Shown piece by piece: positions 1 to 8,300 of a DNA stretch of 9,623 nucleotides (positions are counted from its first letter, which is position 1; each line of letters opens with the position of its first letter). Position numbers and translations under genes: made by a program. The notes under the pieces are model-generated. The model was not told the DNA's origin. It saw only the letters and a program-made list of their open reading frames with translations, and did not search any database. Source of the DNA: an uncultured Gammaproteobacteria bacterium (GTDB taxonomy: Bacteria > Pseudomonadota > Gammaproteobacteria > SZUA-140); assembly GCA_945787585.1 (NCBI GenBank), contig CALZIG010000083.1:1-9623 (forward strand). Direction: 5' to 3'.

Positions 1-76
1 CTACACTTAATGCAAAAAAGAAAACTAGTGATATATTGATTCTTTTAATCCTGTTAGCGGATCTGCTTCCATTCAT
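1..76 (-). CDS. Unidentified gene, N-terminal 25 codons only; probable exported or membrane-anchored protein
   Basis: The gene begins at an ATG (complement of 74-76) and runs off the left edge, so only about 25 residues are visible. They begin MNGSRSANRIKR and continue with a hydrophobic stretch (roughly SLVFFFALSV). A basic N-terminus followed by a hydrophobic segment is typical of a signal peptide or first membrane helix. The start is well supported: the minus strand carries a near-perfect Shine-Dalgarno GGAGGA seven bases upstream. The gene begins 33 bases after the stop of the upstream chemoreceptor gene on the same strand, with no terminator hairpin between, so cotranscription is likely. 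A periplasmic sensor, binding protein or second signalling protein would fit the context, but that is a guess. Too little sequence is present to assign a family. Confidence 0.72.
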   Translation of the reverse strand, partial: MNGSRSANRIKRINISLVFFFALSV

Positions 77-83
77 TTTTCGT

Positions 84-89
84 TCCTCC
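84..89 (-). promoter_or_regulatory. Strong Shine-Dalgarno (GGAGGA) of the left-edge gene
   Basis: The plus strand reads tcctcc here, which is GGAGGA on the minus strand. Seven bases separate it from the ATG at 76-74. This is the strongest ribosome binding site in the window. It is the main reason for calling a gene from so short a fragment. Confidence 0.75.
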
Positions 90-109
90 GAACTAGTTAA
101 CAACTAAAA

Positions 110-1771
110 TTACAACTTAAACTTATCAACAATGACATTTAAATCAGTGGATTCGTTATTTAATGCCTGCGAAAGCTCATTTAATAATTCCGTTTGATTG
201 TTTGTTATTTCACTTAATGTAAATAAACCGTGAACAGCATCGTTAATGCCTTTTACTGCCTTCTCCTGATCACTAAATATACTCACGACATTCTGCATGT
301 TTTCATGCATAAAACTAGCCTGTTCACTGGTACAGGCGGTTTCTTCAGCCACCTCGGTTAAACATCTAATATTCTCATTTGCCTCACCCACCGATGTCTC
401 AAGCATACTTACCGCATTGTCCACATTAGACGATATTGTTTCCACCAGCGCCGAGATTTCGCTCGTAGCATTTTCTGTACGCTGTGCAAGCTGCCTTACT
501 TCATCCGCAACAACGGAAAACCCACGCCCCTGTTCACCGGCACGAGCTGCTTCGATGGCTGCATTGAGCGCTAATAAATTTGTTTGCGCCGAAATGTCTT
601 TAATCGTATTTGTAATTGATGTAATTGTCTCCGCTGTATGCGCAAGCTTTTTAGTGACCCCAGCGGTAGCCACCATATTTTCCTGAAATTTCTCAAAACT
701 GGTGACGGTAACCGCAATCTGTTTTTCAGTTCTTTCTGCCGTTTCAGAGGTTTGTTGCGCTTTTTCTCCAACCATTTCTACCTGGCTAATGGCCTGATGA
801 ATCGAGTCAAGCACAATAGCGGCATCATCTTTTATATTTCTGACGGCATCATGTAATTGGGTTGATACACCTTGAATTTCAGAGGCCCCTTGCGCTACTT
901 TTTCAGAATCCCCCGCGAGTTTTACTGAGCCTTGTTGAATGCTATAAATGGTTTTATGTAAATTTAAAATGGTTTTTTCCATGCCATTAATGATTCTTCC
1001 AATTTCATCATTCCCGGCCTTTTCCAGCGTAATGGTAAGATCACCATTGGCCAGTGCATCCATTGATGCCTCCAGTTTAGACAGAGGCCTGGACATTAGC
1101 CTGGAAGCGACAACACTCACAATCAGTGCAATCAAAATCACTATACTGATGATCCCACCCAGTAATAGATTAGTTTGATGCCCGGCCTGGATACGCTCAG
1201 CACCAAGCCTGTTGATGACTTGCTGCTCCTGATTAATTTTTTCTTTTTCGTGCTCTACCAGTAATACTGACAGTGCCTCTATACGTTCCATAGCTGAGGC
1301 CATTTCCTGTATTTTTTGTAGTGCTAATGCATCATCATCCTTACGTGCCGCTTTAATAACTTCCATCTTCTGCGGCTTTATTTCATCAATCAATTTTATC
1401 AATTCATTAACTTCTTCATTACCGGGTAGTGCCGACTGAAGATGTTGGATGTTTTCATCAAGAAGTGAAGATGCCTGAATCGCATTTATCGCAGCCATGC
1501 GTGCGTCTGAGCGTGATTGCGCGCTAATCGTCTCTGCCTGTGCCCGCCCCATTTCCAGGATTCCGATACGTGTGTTCACCGCGGCCTGCATACGAACCTG
1601 TGCATTCTCAAATGAGAGTTGCATCCCCTTCGTCGCCTGCTGCATCTCAATATTTTGTTTATAGATGGTGTAGCCACCAAGCACACCAATGGCAATCAGT
1701 GACAATATAAAAAAGCCAGCAAAGCCTAAAATCTTTGATCGCCAGCTAATATTGGACAGTAATAACCCCAT
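110..1771 (-). CDS. Methyl-accepting chemotaxis protein (transmembrane chemoreceptor)
   Basis: This inner-membrane chemoreceptor would pass periplasmic ligand signals to the CheA/CheW array. Numbered from the chosen start (553 residues): membrane helix 1 is about 13-33. A mostly helical periplasmic region of about 165 residues follows, resembling a four-helix-bundle (4HB_MCP) sensor. Membrane helix 2 is about 201-223, HAMP about 224-276, and a long methylated coiled coil runs to the C-terminus. The hairpin tip is unmistakable: [20 protein letters not shown] followed by [17 protein letters not shown], about residues 396-432. No C-terminal CheR/CheB-binding pentapeptide is visible; the protein ends DKFKL. 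An ATG three codons upstream (1780) is possible, but the only Shine-Dalgarno abuts it and sits nine bases before the ATG at 1771, so I prefer the shorter form. No che genes are nearby, and the ligand cannot be inferred. It probably heads an operon with the left-edge gene. Confidence 0.95.
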   Translation of the reverse strand: MGLLLSNISWRSKILGFAGFFILSLIAIGVLGGYTIYKQNIEMQQATKGMQLSFENAQVRMQAAVNTRIGILEMGRAQAETISAQSRSDARMAAINAIQASSLLDENIQHLQSALPGNEEVNELIKLIDEIKPQKMEVIKAARKDDDALALQKIQEMASAMERIEALSVLLVEHEKEKINQEQQVINRLGAERIQAGHQTNLLLGGIISIVILIALIVSVVASRLMSRPLSKLEASMDALANGDLTITLEKAGNDEIGRIINGMEKTILNLHKTIYSIQQGSVKLAGDSEKVAQGASEIQGVSTQLHDAVRNIKDDAAIVLDSIHQAISQVEMVGEKAQQTSETAERTEKQIAVTVTSFEKFQENMVATAGVTKKLAHTAETITSITNTIKDISAQTNLLALNAAIEAARAGEQGRGFSVVADEVRQLAQRTENATSEISALVETISSNVDNAVSMLETSVGEANENIRCLTEVAEETACTSEQASFMHENMQNVVSIFSDQEKAVKGINDAVHGLFTLSEITNNQTELLNELSQALNNESTDLNVIVDKFKL

Positions 1772-1780
1772 AAAAAACAT

Positions 1781-1785
1781 TCCTT
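1781..1785 (-). promoter_or_regulatory. Shine-Dalgarno (AAGGA) deciding the chemoreceptor start
   Basis: On the minus strand AAGGA directly touches the upstream ATG (1780-1778), which leaves no spacing. It lies nine bases before the in-frame ATG at 1771-1769. The spacing therefore favours the second ATG as the true start. Confidence 0.55.
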
Positions 1786-2023
1786 TTAATGCCGCTTCTG
1801 CTGGCAGTATCTATTTATTCCATAAGTTATTAGCGTTAATAAAAATATATTCTTTAATTGCCGGGGCAGACTCATACGCGATAAAGATTGAAATATTTAC
1901 AGTCCCGATAAGTGGCTGTGATAGCATTCCGAAACCTCGCCTGTTAAAAAACCCAATGATCATTATGAAGTCTTCAAGCAGAATTAATACCATCGAATGT
2001 TTACGATGCCATTCACTGTCGAT

Positions 2024-2028
2024 AGGAG
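2024..2028 (+). promoter_or_regulatory. Shine-Dalgarno (AGGAG) selecting a GTG start
   Basis: AGGAG sits seven bases before the GTG at 2036, which is ideal spacing. The in-frame ATGs upstream at 1997 and 2006 have no Shine-Dalgarno, and the residues they would add (MFTMPFTVDRSAP) look non-conserved. Homologues as I recall them begin close to the SEPIRLSKRL segment. Confidence 0.75.
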
Positions 2029-2035
2029 TGCTCCG

Positions 2036-2755
2036 GTGAGCGAGCCTATACGACTTTCCAAACGCCTCATTGCACTCATCGACTGTTCTCGTAGTGAGGC
2101 TGAACGCTATATTGAAGGTGGCTGGGTGCTGGTCGATGGAGAAATCGTAGATCAACCGCAGTTCAAAGTACTCGATCAAGAAATCACTCTGCATCCTGAT
2201 GCCACATTAGCGCCCTGCCCACCGGTAACCATGTTGTTACACCAACCCTGCGCAAGTCATTTGGATGACTCGACAACCATATCGCGCCTCATTACGCCAG
2301 AAAGCCAGTTAGCCAGTGATGACTCAGGCATTCGCACTCTCAAACGTCACTTTTTCAGATTAAAACCGACGGCACCCCTTGAAGTCGGTGCGACAGGGCT
2401 CGTCGTATTTTCCCAGGATGGGCGTGTGGTGCGCAGGCTCACTGATGATGCCAGCAAAAATGAGCAAGAGTACCTTGTCGAAGTAAGTGGTGATATTGCG
2501 CCTGATGGACTGAGTCAGCTCAATGCGACCATGAAGATGAACGGCTGGAAGTTACCTGCTGCGAAGGTCAGTTGGCAAAATGAGACGCGCCTACGCTTTG
2601 CGCTAAAGAACGTACGGCCCGGTCAGATTGAATATATGTGTCGGCAAGTGAATTTGACCGTCGAGTCGATGATTCGACTGCGCATTGGGCGCGTATCAAT
2701 GGGCAAACTGCCAGCGGGACAGTGGCGCTTTCTTCCAACCGGAGTATTATTTTAA
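2036..2755 (+). CDS. RsuA/RluB-family (S4-domain) pseudouridine synthase homologue with Glu at the catalytic Asp position
   Basis: This protein of 239 residues matches the small-subunit/RluB/E/F family, which isomerises uridine in rRNA. It has an N-terminal S4 RNA-binding domain (about residues 5-50, IRLSKRLIALIDCSRSEAER) followed by a degenerate-looking catalytic domain. The family's GRLDxxTxGL motif appears as APLEVGATGLVVFSQDG. The expected nucleophilic Asp is therefore Glu116, and the usual Gly-Arg before it is Ala-Pro. The Tyr motif survives as EQEYLVEV (Tyr146). The C-terminal segment GQIEYMC...RLRIGRVSMGKLPAGQWR follows the family pattern QIRRM...RIGxxxLGxLPxGxWR, with Arg changed to Glu. 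Every known synthase in this superfamily needs that Asp, so the protein may bind RNA without catalysis, or be a diverged enzyme. GTG start chosen from the AGGAG at 2024-2028. The gene stands alone and converges on a small gene. The fold is confident; activity is doubtful. Confidence 0.85.
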   Translation: MSEPIRLSKRLIALIDCSRSEAERYIEGGWVLVDGEIVDQPQFKVLDQEITLHPDATLAPCPPVTMLLHQPCASHLDDSTTISRLITPESQLASDDSGIRTLKRHFFRLKPTAPLEVGATGLVVFSQDGRVVRRLTDDASKNEQEYLVEVSGDIAPDGLSQLNATMKMNGWKLPAAKVSWQNETRLRFALKNVRPGQIEYMCRQVNLTVESMIRLRIGRVSMGKLPAGQWRFLPTGVLF

Positions 2756-2812
2756 ACGGAGTTCAACACGCCGTGTGCACGTCAGTAGCACCTGGCGACA
2801 GTATTCTCGCGA

Positions 2813-2977
2813 CTATCCTTCATCTACCGTTGGTAATGATGTCTCTGCCGTAGATGGCTCTACTTCTTCAGTCGCCACATTCTGCGCCTCAGCCTTCAGC
2901 AGACGCTTTTCTTCTTTCTTCTGTTTCTTGGCAATATCGCGTTGACGCTTTGCATATGCATAATTAGGTTTAGCCAT
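2813..2977 (-). CDS. Small Lys/Arg-rich conserved hypothetical protein (54 aa)
   Basis: ATG at 2977-2975 opens a 54-codon frame ending in TAG at 2815-2813. The protein begins MAKPNYAYAKRQRDIAKKQK, continues with a basic Lys/Glu helix (KKEEKRLLKAEAQ) and ends in an acidic, Thr/Ser/Pro-containing tail (VATEEVEPSTAETSLPTVDEG). A minus-strand GAGAG lies six bases before the ATG. The MAKPxYAxxKRQR opening matches, from memory, a small conserved hypothetical family found widely in gamma- and betaproteobacteria; its function is unknown. The first half is strongly basic and the last third acidic, so an amphipathic charged helix that binds nucleic acid or ribosomes is conceivable but unproven. It has no signal peptide or membrane segment, so it should be cytoplasmic. 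It is convergent with the pseudouridine synthase homologue (57-base gap) and divergent from prc. Confidence 0.75.
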   Translation of the reverse strand: MAKPNYAYAKRQRDIAKKQKKEEKRLLKAEAQNVATEEVEPSTAETSLPTVDEG

Positions 2978-3258
2978 TGATAACTCTCTTCTTTTTTAAT
3001 TTCGGGTCAATATCAACCGCCCATTGATCATTCGCAATAATGTACGTCATAGCGACGTTTGCTGTGGGGCGGGATCATCTAATCCTCTTACTTTAACCTT
3101 TTAATGACACTAACTCTACACAACGACACATTTTTACCAAAACTAAGCCGCTAATAATACCCATGCCAACCTTTCAAAAATATGAAATACTGGCCGATAA
3201 TCATATAATGCGTCAATCTACCCCCTGTTTCTTAAATCACCTCACGTAAGATAAGCTA
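2978..3258. other. Divergent intergenic region between the 54-aa gene and prc
   Basis: These 281 bases hold the control signals for both neighbours. A perfect TATAAT lies at 3204-3209 and an exact GCCGATAA at 3193-3200, both oriented toward prc. A 5-base perfect inverted repeat (acgtc/gacgt, 3044-3058, 5-base loop) may be chance. There is a short GC-rich patch around 3064-3074. Tiny open frames at 3040-3096 and 3163-3249 have no ribosome binding site and I do not call them genes. Confidence 0.5.
3193..3209 (+). promoter_or_regulatory. Candidate prc promoter: TATAAT -10, overlapping context with a sigma-28-like GCCGATAA
   Basis: TATAAT at 3204-3209 is a perfect sigma-70 -10 box and would give a transcript start near 3215, about 45 bases before the prc ATG. 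No good TTGACA-like -35 sits 16-18 bases upstream. GCCGATAA (3193-3200) exactly matches the -10 of flagellar sigma-28 promoters. At the canonical 15-base spacing the -35 position reads TCAA (3174-3177) instead of TAAA. Either element could be used, and the sigma-70 reading is more natural for prc. Confidence 0.4.
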
Positions 3259-5367
3259 ATGATTATAAGAAGTATCGCACTACTCGTCCTGTTAGCCGGC
3301 GCAATACTGCCACTGTCTGCGGCAACGACGAAGCTCGTCCCACTACCTGAACACGCCTTTTCCGCGGTCCTCGTCGCAAAATACATTACACAATTTCATT
3401 ACAAGGAAAACTCCCTGGATGATGCACAGTCGAAAGCGATACTCACTCACTATATCGATTCACTAGACCCTAATCGCAATGTTTTCACTGCTAAAGATAT
3501 TGCATCATTTAATCGTTACAAAACAGTACTCGACGACGCACTTCGCGACGGTAATCTATCCCCTGCCTTTACCATTTTTCGTCTCTTCAATCAGCGTCGT
3601 GCCGAACGTGCCGACTATGCACTCAAACGCCTGGAGCAACCGTTCGACTTTACCCTCAACGAGGAGTACAGATTCGACCGCACTAAGGCAGACTGGCCTA
3701 AAGACAGAAAAGCACTGGATGAGATCTGGCATCAACGCGTTAAAAATGATGTGCTCACGCTTTCATTGGCCAATAAAAGCGATGAAGCGCTAAAAGTCAC
3801 ACTACGTAAACGTTATCAACGCTATAAAACACGTTCGACACAAACGAAACCAGAAGATGTGTATGAGGCTTTTATTAACGCTTACTTAACATCTATCGAA
3901 CCACATACCGCCTATTTTTCACCCCGCACTTCAGAAAACTTCAATATCACAATGCGCCTCTCGCTCGAAGGTATTGGTGCGGTACTGCAGACTGTTGGGG
4001 ACTACACGGTCGTTAAGAAAACGATCCCTGGTGGCCCAGCTGATCTTAGTGGTCAATTTAATCCGGAAGACCGTATTAGTGGTGTCGGCCAGGGACATAA
4101 GGGTGCCATTGAAGATGTCATCGGCTGGCGGATTGATGATGTTGTCGACCTGATCCGTGGCCCTAAGAGTACCGTAGTAAGATTACAGGTCATTCCCAAG
4201 GAAGACGGTGAAGATGGAACAGGGAAAATCGTTACGATCACCCGCGATAAAATCAAACTGGAAGAACAGCACGCAAAAAAATCTATTATCGAAATCAACA
4301 ATGATGGACATCAATCACGCATTGGTGTCATTACCATTCCCACTTTTTATATGGATTTCGAAGCGGCCAGACGTGGCGATAAAGATTATGTCAGCACAAC
4401 ACGCGATACCCGGAAGCTACTTGAAGAGTTAAAAGCCGAACAGGTAGATGGTGTCGTGATAAATCTGGCTGACAATGGTGGCGGCTCACTGCCTGAAGCG
4501 ATATCCCTCACTGGCCTGTTCATTAAATCAGGCCCAGTCGTCCAGGTACGAGACAGCGACAACCAGCTGGATATCAATGAAGACACAGACGACAGTATTA
4601 CTTATGACGGCCCAGTCGCCATACTGGTGAATCGTTTCAGCGCCTCGGCATCAGAAATCTTTGCGGGTGCGATGCAGGATTATGGGCGAGCCACCATCAT
4701 CGGTGAAACCACTTATGGCAAAGGCACTGTGCAACAGATGCTGGATTTGAATCGCCATGCGCCCAGCGACTCGGCAACACTCGGTCAACTCAAGCTAACC
4801 ATGGCCCAGTTCTTTCGAGTCAATGGAGATAGCACACAAAATCGCGGTGTGATTCCAGATATACATTTTCCTACCACAGTAACCAGTGCAGACCAGGGGG
4901 AAAGCTCACTTGAAAATGCACTCCCCTGGGTGCGTATAAAAGCCGCGAGGTTCACACCCTACAATCGAAACCAGATCAATTTAGACGCCATAAAAGCACA
5001 CCACCAGGCGAGAATTAAGCATGACAGCGGATTTCAATACCTATTTGAACAGGTAAGTGCACGTAAAGAAGCGCTCGAAAAAAAGTCAGTCACTCTGTTA
5101 AAAACTGCGCGCAAAGCAGAAAGAGAGAAACAGGATAAAGAAAGCCTGGAACGTATCAATCGCTTCCGAGTATCCATCGGATTAACACCAAGCAAGGCCA
5201 ACAGCCTTGAAATAAACGATGAGATCAGCAGTACTGAAGATGAAAATTTTATAGAAAAAGTTAAAATGATATCGGTAAAAGAAGCGGCGGCGATCTTGGT
5301 TGACATCATTCAGTCATCACAGATTCAGCCAACCTTCACTCAAAATACTGCTCGCGCTTCACATTAA
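3259..5367 (+). CDS. prc: Carboxy-terminal processing (tail-specific) protease Prc/Tsp
   Basis: This periplasmic S41 serine protease of 702 residues is close to the 682 of E. coli Prc. The E. coli enzyme trims penicillin-binding protein 3 and, with NlpI, degrades the murein endopeptidase MepS. Order: signal peptide (about 1-22, likely cut near LSAA|T), N-terminal Prc domain (about 35-225), PDZ (about 235-315, from LSLEGIGAVL), S41 protease core (about 350-535) and the C-terminal DUF3340-like region (about 555-690). The catalytic dyad is visible: Ser463 in FSASASEIFAG and Lys488 in TYGKGTVQQ. Asp474 (MQDYG) matches the conserved E. coli residue and the Ser-Lys spacing is the E. coli spacing. 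The usual DLRxNGGG motif reads NLADNGGG (402-409), a mild oddity. The ATG at 3259 fits the signal peptide, but the ribosome binding site is weak (taag). The gene appears monocistronic. Confidence 0.96.
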   Translation: MIIRSIALLVLLAGAILPLSAATTKLVPLPEHAFSAVLVAKYITQFHYKENSLDDAQSKAILTHYIDSLDPNRNVFTAKDIASFNRYKTVLDDALRDGNLSPAFTIFRLFNQRRAERADYALKRLEQPFDFTLNEEYRFDRTKADWPKDRKALDEIWHQRVKNDVLTLSLANKSDEALKVTLRKRYQRYKTRSTQTKPEDVYEAFINAYLTSIEPHTAYFSPRTSENFNITMRLSLEGIGAVLQTVGDYTVVKKTIPGGPADLSGQFNPEDRISGVGQGHKGAIEDVIGWRIDDVVDLIRGPKSTVVRLQVIPKEDGEDGTGKIVTITRDKIKLEEQHAKKSIIEINNDGHQSRIGVITIPTFYMDFEAARRGDKDYVSTTRDTRKLLEELKAEQVDGVVINLADNGGGSLPEAISLTGLFIKSGPVVQVRDSDNQLDINEDTDDSITYDGPVAILVNRFSASASEIFAGAMQDYGRATIIGETTYGKGTVQQMLDLNRHAPSDSATLGQLKLTMAQFFRVNGDSTQNRGVIPDIHFPTTVTSADQGESSLENALPWVRIKAARFTPYNRNQINLDAIKAHHQARIKHDSGFQYLFEQVSARKEALEKKSVTLLKTARKAEREKQDKESLERINRFRVSIGLTPSKANSLEINDEISSTEDENFIEKVKMISVKEAAAILVDIIQSSQIQPTFTQNTARASH

Positions 5368-5397
5368 TCCGTAACACAACCAGCGCCACACTTTACA

Positions 5398-8300
5398 CTA
5401 TAATTTATTTTGAGATAATTCACAGACACTCTTAAGCATCTCTTTTACGGTATCTATTTTTATAGGCTTGGTAAGGTACTCATCCATTCCGGCATCAAGG
5501 CACTTTTCACGATCACCCGGTAATGCATGCGCTGTCATCGCTATAATTGACGTTCTTATCATCGTCTCATCGGATTTTTCAATCAAACGTAATTTTCGAG
5601 TGGCAGCATATCCATCTAACTCTGGCATTTGGCAATCCATCAGCACTACACTATAGCCATGTTCACCATTAGATAATACATCAAGCGCTTCCTGCCCATT
5701 ATTAACAACATCAGCCTTTACGCCTATTTTTGCCAACATGGCCATAATAATTTTCTGATTGACTATATTATCTTCTGCTACCAATACTGACAAACCATTA
5801 AAACTGACATCCTCTACCTGCTTGACTGATGAGCGCTCGACTACCTTAACAGGTACGGCATTCGAGCGCTTCTGCAATAGGTTAACATTACTAAAAAGGG
5901 CTGATGGCAAAATTTGTTTATTTATACAGCGTACCTTACCAGCCATTTCATCGATTGTAGCTAATAAATTAGCTGGAATTTCATCACTCATTAAAAGTGC
6001 GCTTAACTTTCCTTCAGGAAACCTGGTAATGAGACGCTGCACAAACTCAACATACCGTTTAGCATCCCCATCGATATCAGCGATCACCATTTCATCACCG
6101 TTGAAAGCTGATAAATCAACATCATCAAGTATTTCACTGGCATTCAACTTTTGAACAACACAACCCCACGCCTCAAGCTGTTTCTTGAGTGCCTCACTCC
6201 TAATGGGATGCACTGACAGTAACTTAACATGACGTGCATCTAGCTTTAAGGCGTCATTTTTTTTATCCGAACGCCCTAGACTCACATTAAATGAAAAAGT
6301 ACTTCCACTGCCTGGCGATGAGTCGACAACAAGCTCTCCATCCATCATAGCCACAAATTTTTTACATATGGAGAGCCCTAGCCCAGTCCCCCCATAGCTT
6401 CTTTTTTCAGAGTTATCAGCCTGAGAAAACGCGTCAAAGATACGTTCAGCATTCACATCATCGATACCAATGCCTGTATCAATCACATCAAACTGTAATC
6501 TACATTTTCCATCACGAGCATTTTTCACATAAAGTGAAACTGTAATACTTCCTTTGTCTGTAAATTTACCCGCGTTACTCATCAGATTGGTCAGTATTTG
6601 CCTTAACCGACCCGCGTCACCATAGACATTCCGAGGAACATCATGAGCAATGTAGCTAATAACTTCGATATCTCGATTACGCAAGGTCTTTGATAATATC
6701 TGAGCGGAGCTTTCAACCAACTGATAGACATCAAAATCATAACAATCGAGTGTCATTCGACCTGCATCAATTTTTGATACGTCCAACACGTCATTTAATA
6801 GTTCAAGCAACATTTCACCCGACGTATAAGCTGTCTCAACATAATCACTCTGCTCACTATTTAGCTCGGTTTCACGCACAAGACTTAACATCCCCAGAAG
6901 CCCATTGATTGGTGTACGTATCTCATGGCTCATCATCGCCAGGAACTCACTCTTACTACGTGCAGCTACAAGCGCATCATCCCTTGCTTTCACTAGATCA
7001 TTATTCATCTTTTTAAGATCATTGGTATGAGAATCAACCATTGACTCAAGTTCTGAATAAGACATATGCATATTTTTTTCGACTATTTTTCTTTCAGTCA
7101 CATCACGGACAATGGAAATAAAAAAACGTTTATCACCACTAAATATTTCACTTGTGGTGATTTCCATATGAAATATTTCACCGTCATTTCTAATACCGAT
7201 AAGCTCTTTCGGCGCCACGTCGTAAAAATTACTGCCTGTAATATCATGATAATTTTTCAGGTAAGCGCTATATTCTTCACTATCACTATCTGTCATCAGT
7301 TTTGACATTTTTTCACCAATGATATCCTCAGACTCCCACTTAAAAATACGCTCAGCGGCTGGATTAAAGGCCTGAATGAGCCCCTGCAAATCAAATGTGA
7401 CAACACCTTCTGCAATGTTATCGATAATCGCCCTTAAATTTTCCTGACTATCACGTAACTGCCCCTCGTTCTTAACGCGCTCAGAAACATCTCGGATAAT
7501 AATAGAATACGTCTCATGCTCACTCACCTTTACTCGTTTTCCGTAAAGCTCAACAGTCATAAAACAGTTATCTTTTGAAAGCGCACTAACTTCTATCAGC
7601 GACTGCTCACTATTCGCCGTTATTCGCTCAAGAAAAGAATCTTTAGAAGAAGCCTCTCGATTGGAAAGCTCAGGAAAAATAAAATCAATATTTTTTCCAA
7701 TAACTTCGTTTTCAAGATAACCAAACATCTTCATTACAATGGAATTAATATTGGTAATAACACCAAGGTTATCGCAAATAATTACGCCGTCTGTAGTTGC
7801 ATCAAGAACGCTATGTAGTCTCAATTCAATTTTGAGCAGATCATGCGAAAGCGCATAGCTGTTTTCTTTTATCGCTTCAATATCAGTATTGTTTTTAGCC
7901 AGTTGCGCTTCTAGTTTTTGATTTATCGTCAACAAACGTCGTCTTGAAAAAAGATTGTACTCAAGAGCAAGTAGCCCCAGTAAGACTAACGCTATGATTA
8001 TTGGAATTTGTAAAGATTTATTATTATAAACCTGAAGAAGCATAGAAGAAAAAGAGCCATCTATATCTCCAGAGGTACCAACAATCCATTCCCCCCATAA
8101 TTCACGACCACCGATAACACTTATTTTTTCATAGTAATTCAGTTCACTTTCTGCCAATGATGGATGATTATGTCTATCTATCGCCTCGTATTTAACGCCA
8201 TCCAGTTTAAGGTAATAATTATCCGTGAGTGATTTTTGCAACTGGGACTGGCTAATAACCATAGTCATCATCATTAATCGTACATCAGTTAAATTCAAAT

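Larger units (their letters stand above)
1772..2035. other. Divergent intergenic region between the chemoreceptor and pseudouridine synthase genes
   Basis: These roughly 264 AT-rich bases separate two divergently read genes and should hold both promoters. I could not find a well-matched sigma-70 or flagellar sigma-28 promoter for either gene. Partial -35-like TTTACA (1896-1901) has no good -10 at proper spacing. Short open frames cross the region on both strands, but they lack ribosome binding sites and recognisable protein sequence. No strong hairpin is visible. Confidence 0.5.

Noticed and set aside
1847..1856. TAAA on the minus strand as the -35 of a sigma-28 promoter for the chemoreceptor
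   Set aside because: The best -10 (GCTAATAA) matches six of eight bases and lies 18 bases away, not 15.
1882..1911. Sigma-28-like promoter TAAA ... CCCGATAA on the plus strand
   Set aside because: The spacing is 18 bases rather than 15, the -10 has a mismatch, and it points toward the pseudouridine synthase homologue instead of the chemoreceptor.
1811..1993. Minus-strand open frame of about 60 codons (starting MVLILLEDF) upstream of the chemoreceptor
   Set aside because: No ribosome binding site, no recognisable motif, and the frame extends upstream as a shadow of the pseudouridine synthase gene.
1689..2039. Plus-strand frame of 116 codons spanning the chemoreceptor start and the intergenic region
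   Set aside because: It overlaps confident coding sequence on the opposite strand, has no Shine-Dalgarno and has no family-like sequence.
2756..2812. Terminator between the convergent pseudouridine synthase homologue and the 54-aa gene
   Set aside because: The acacg/cgtgt inverted repeat has a one-base loop and no T run, so it cannot form a normal terminator hairpin.
3044..3058. Inverted repeat acgtc-atagc-gacgt as a terminator or operator
   Set aside because: The five-base stem is short and no T run follows; it is likely chance.
3163..3249. Possible 28-codon leader peptide before prc (MPTFQKYEIL...)
   Set aside because: No ribosome binding site, and it contains the likely prc promoter elements, so transcription would start inside it.
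5368..5397. Bidirectional terminator between the convergent prc and kinase genes
   Set aside because: I could not find a stable hairpin with a T run in the 30 bases.
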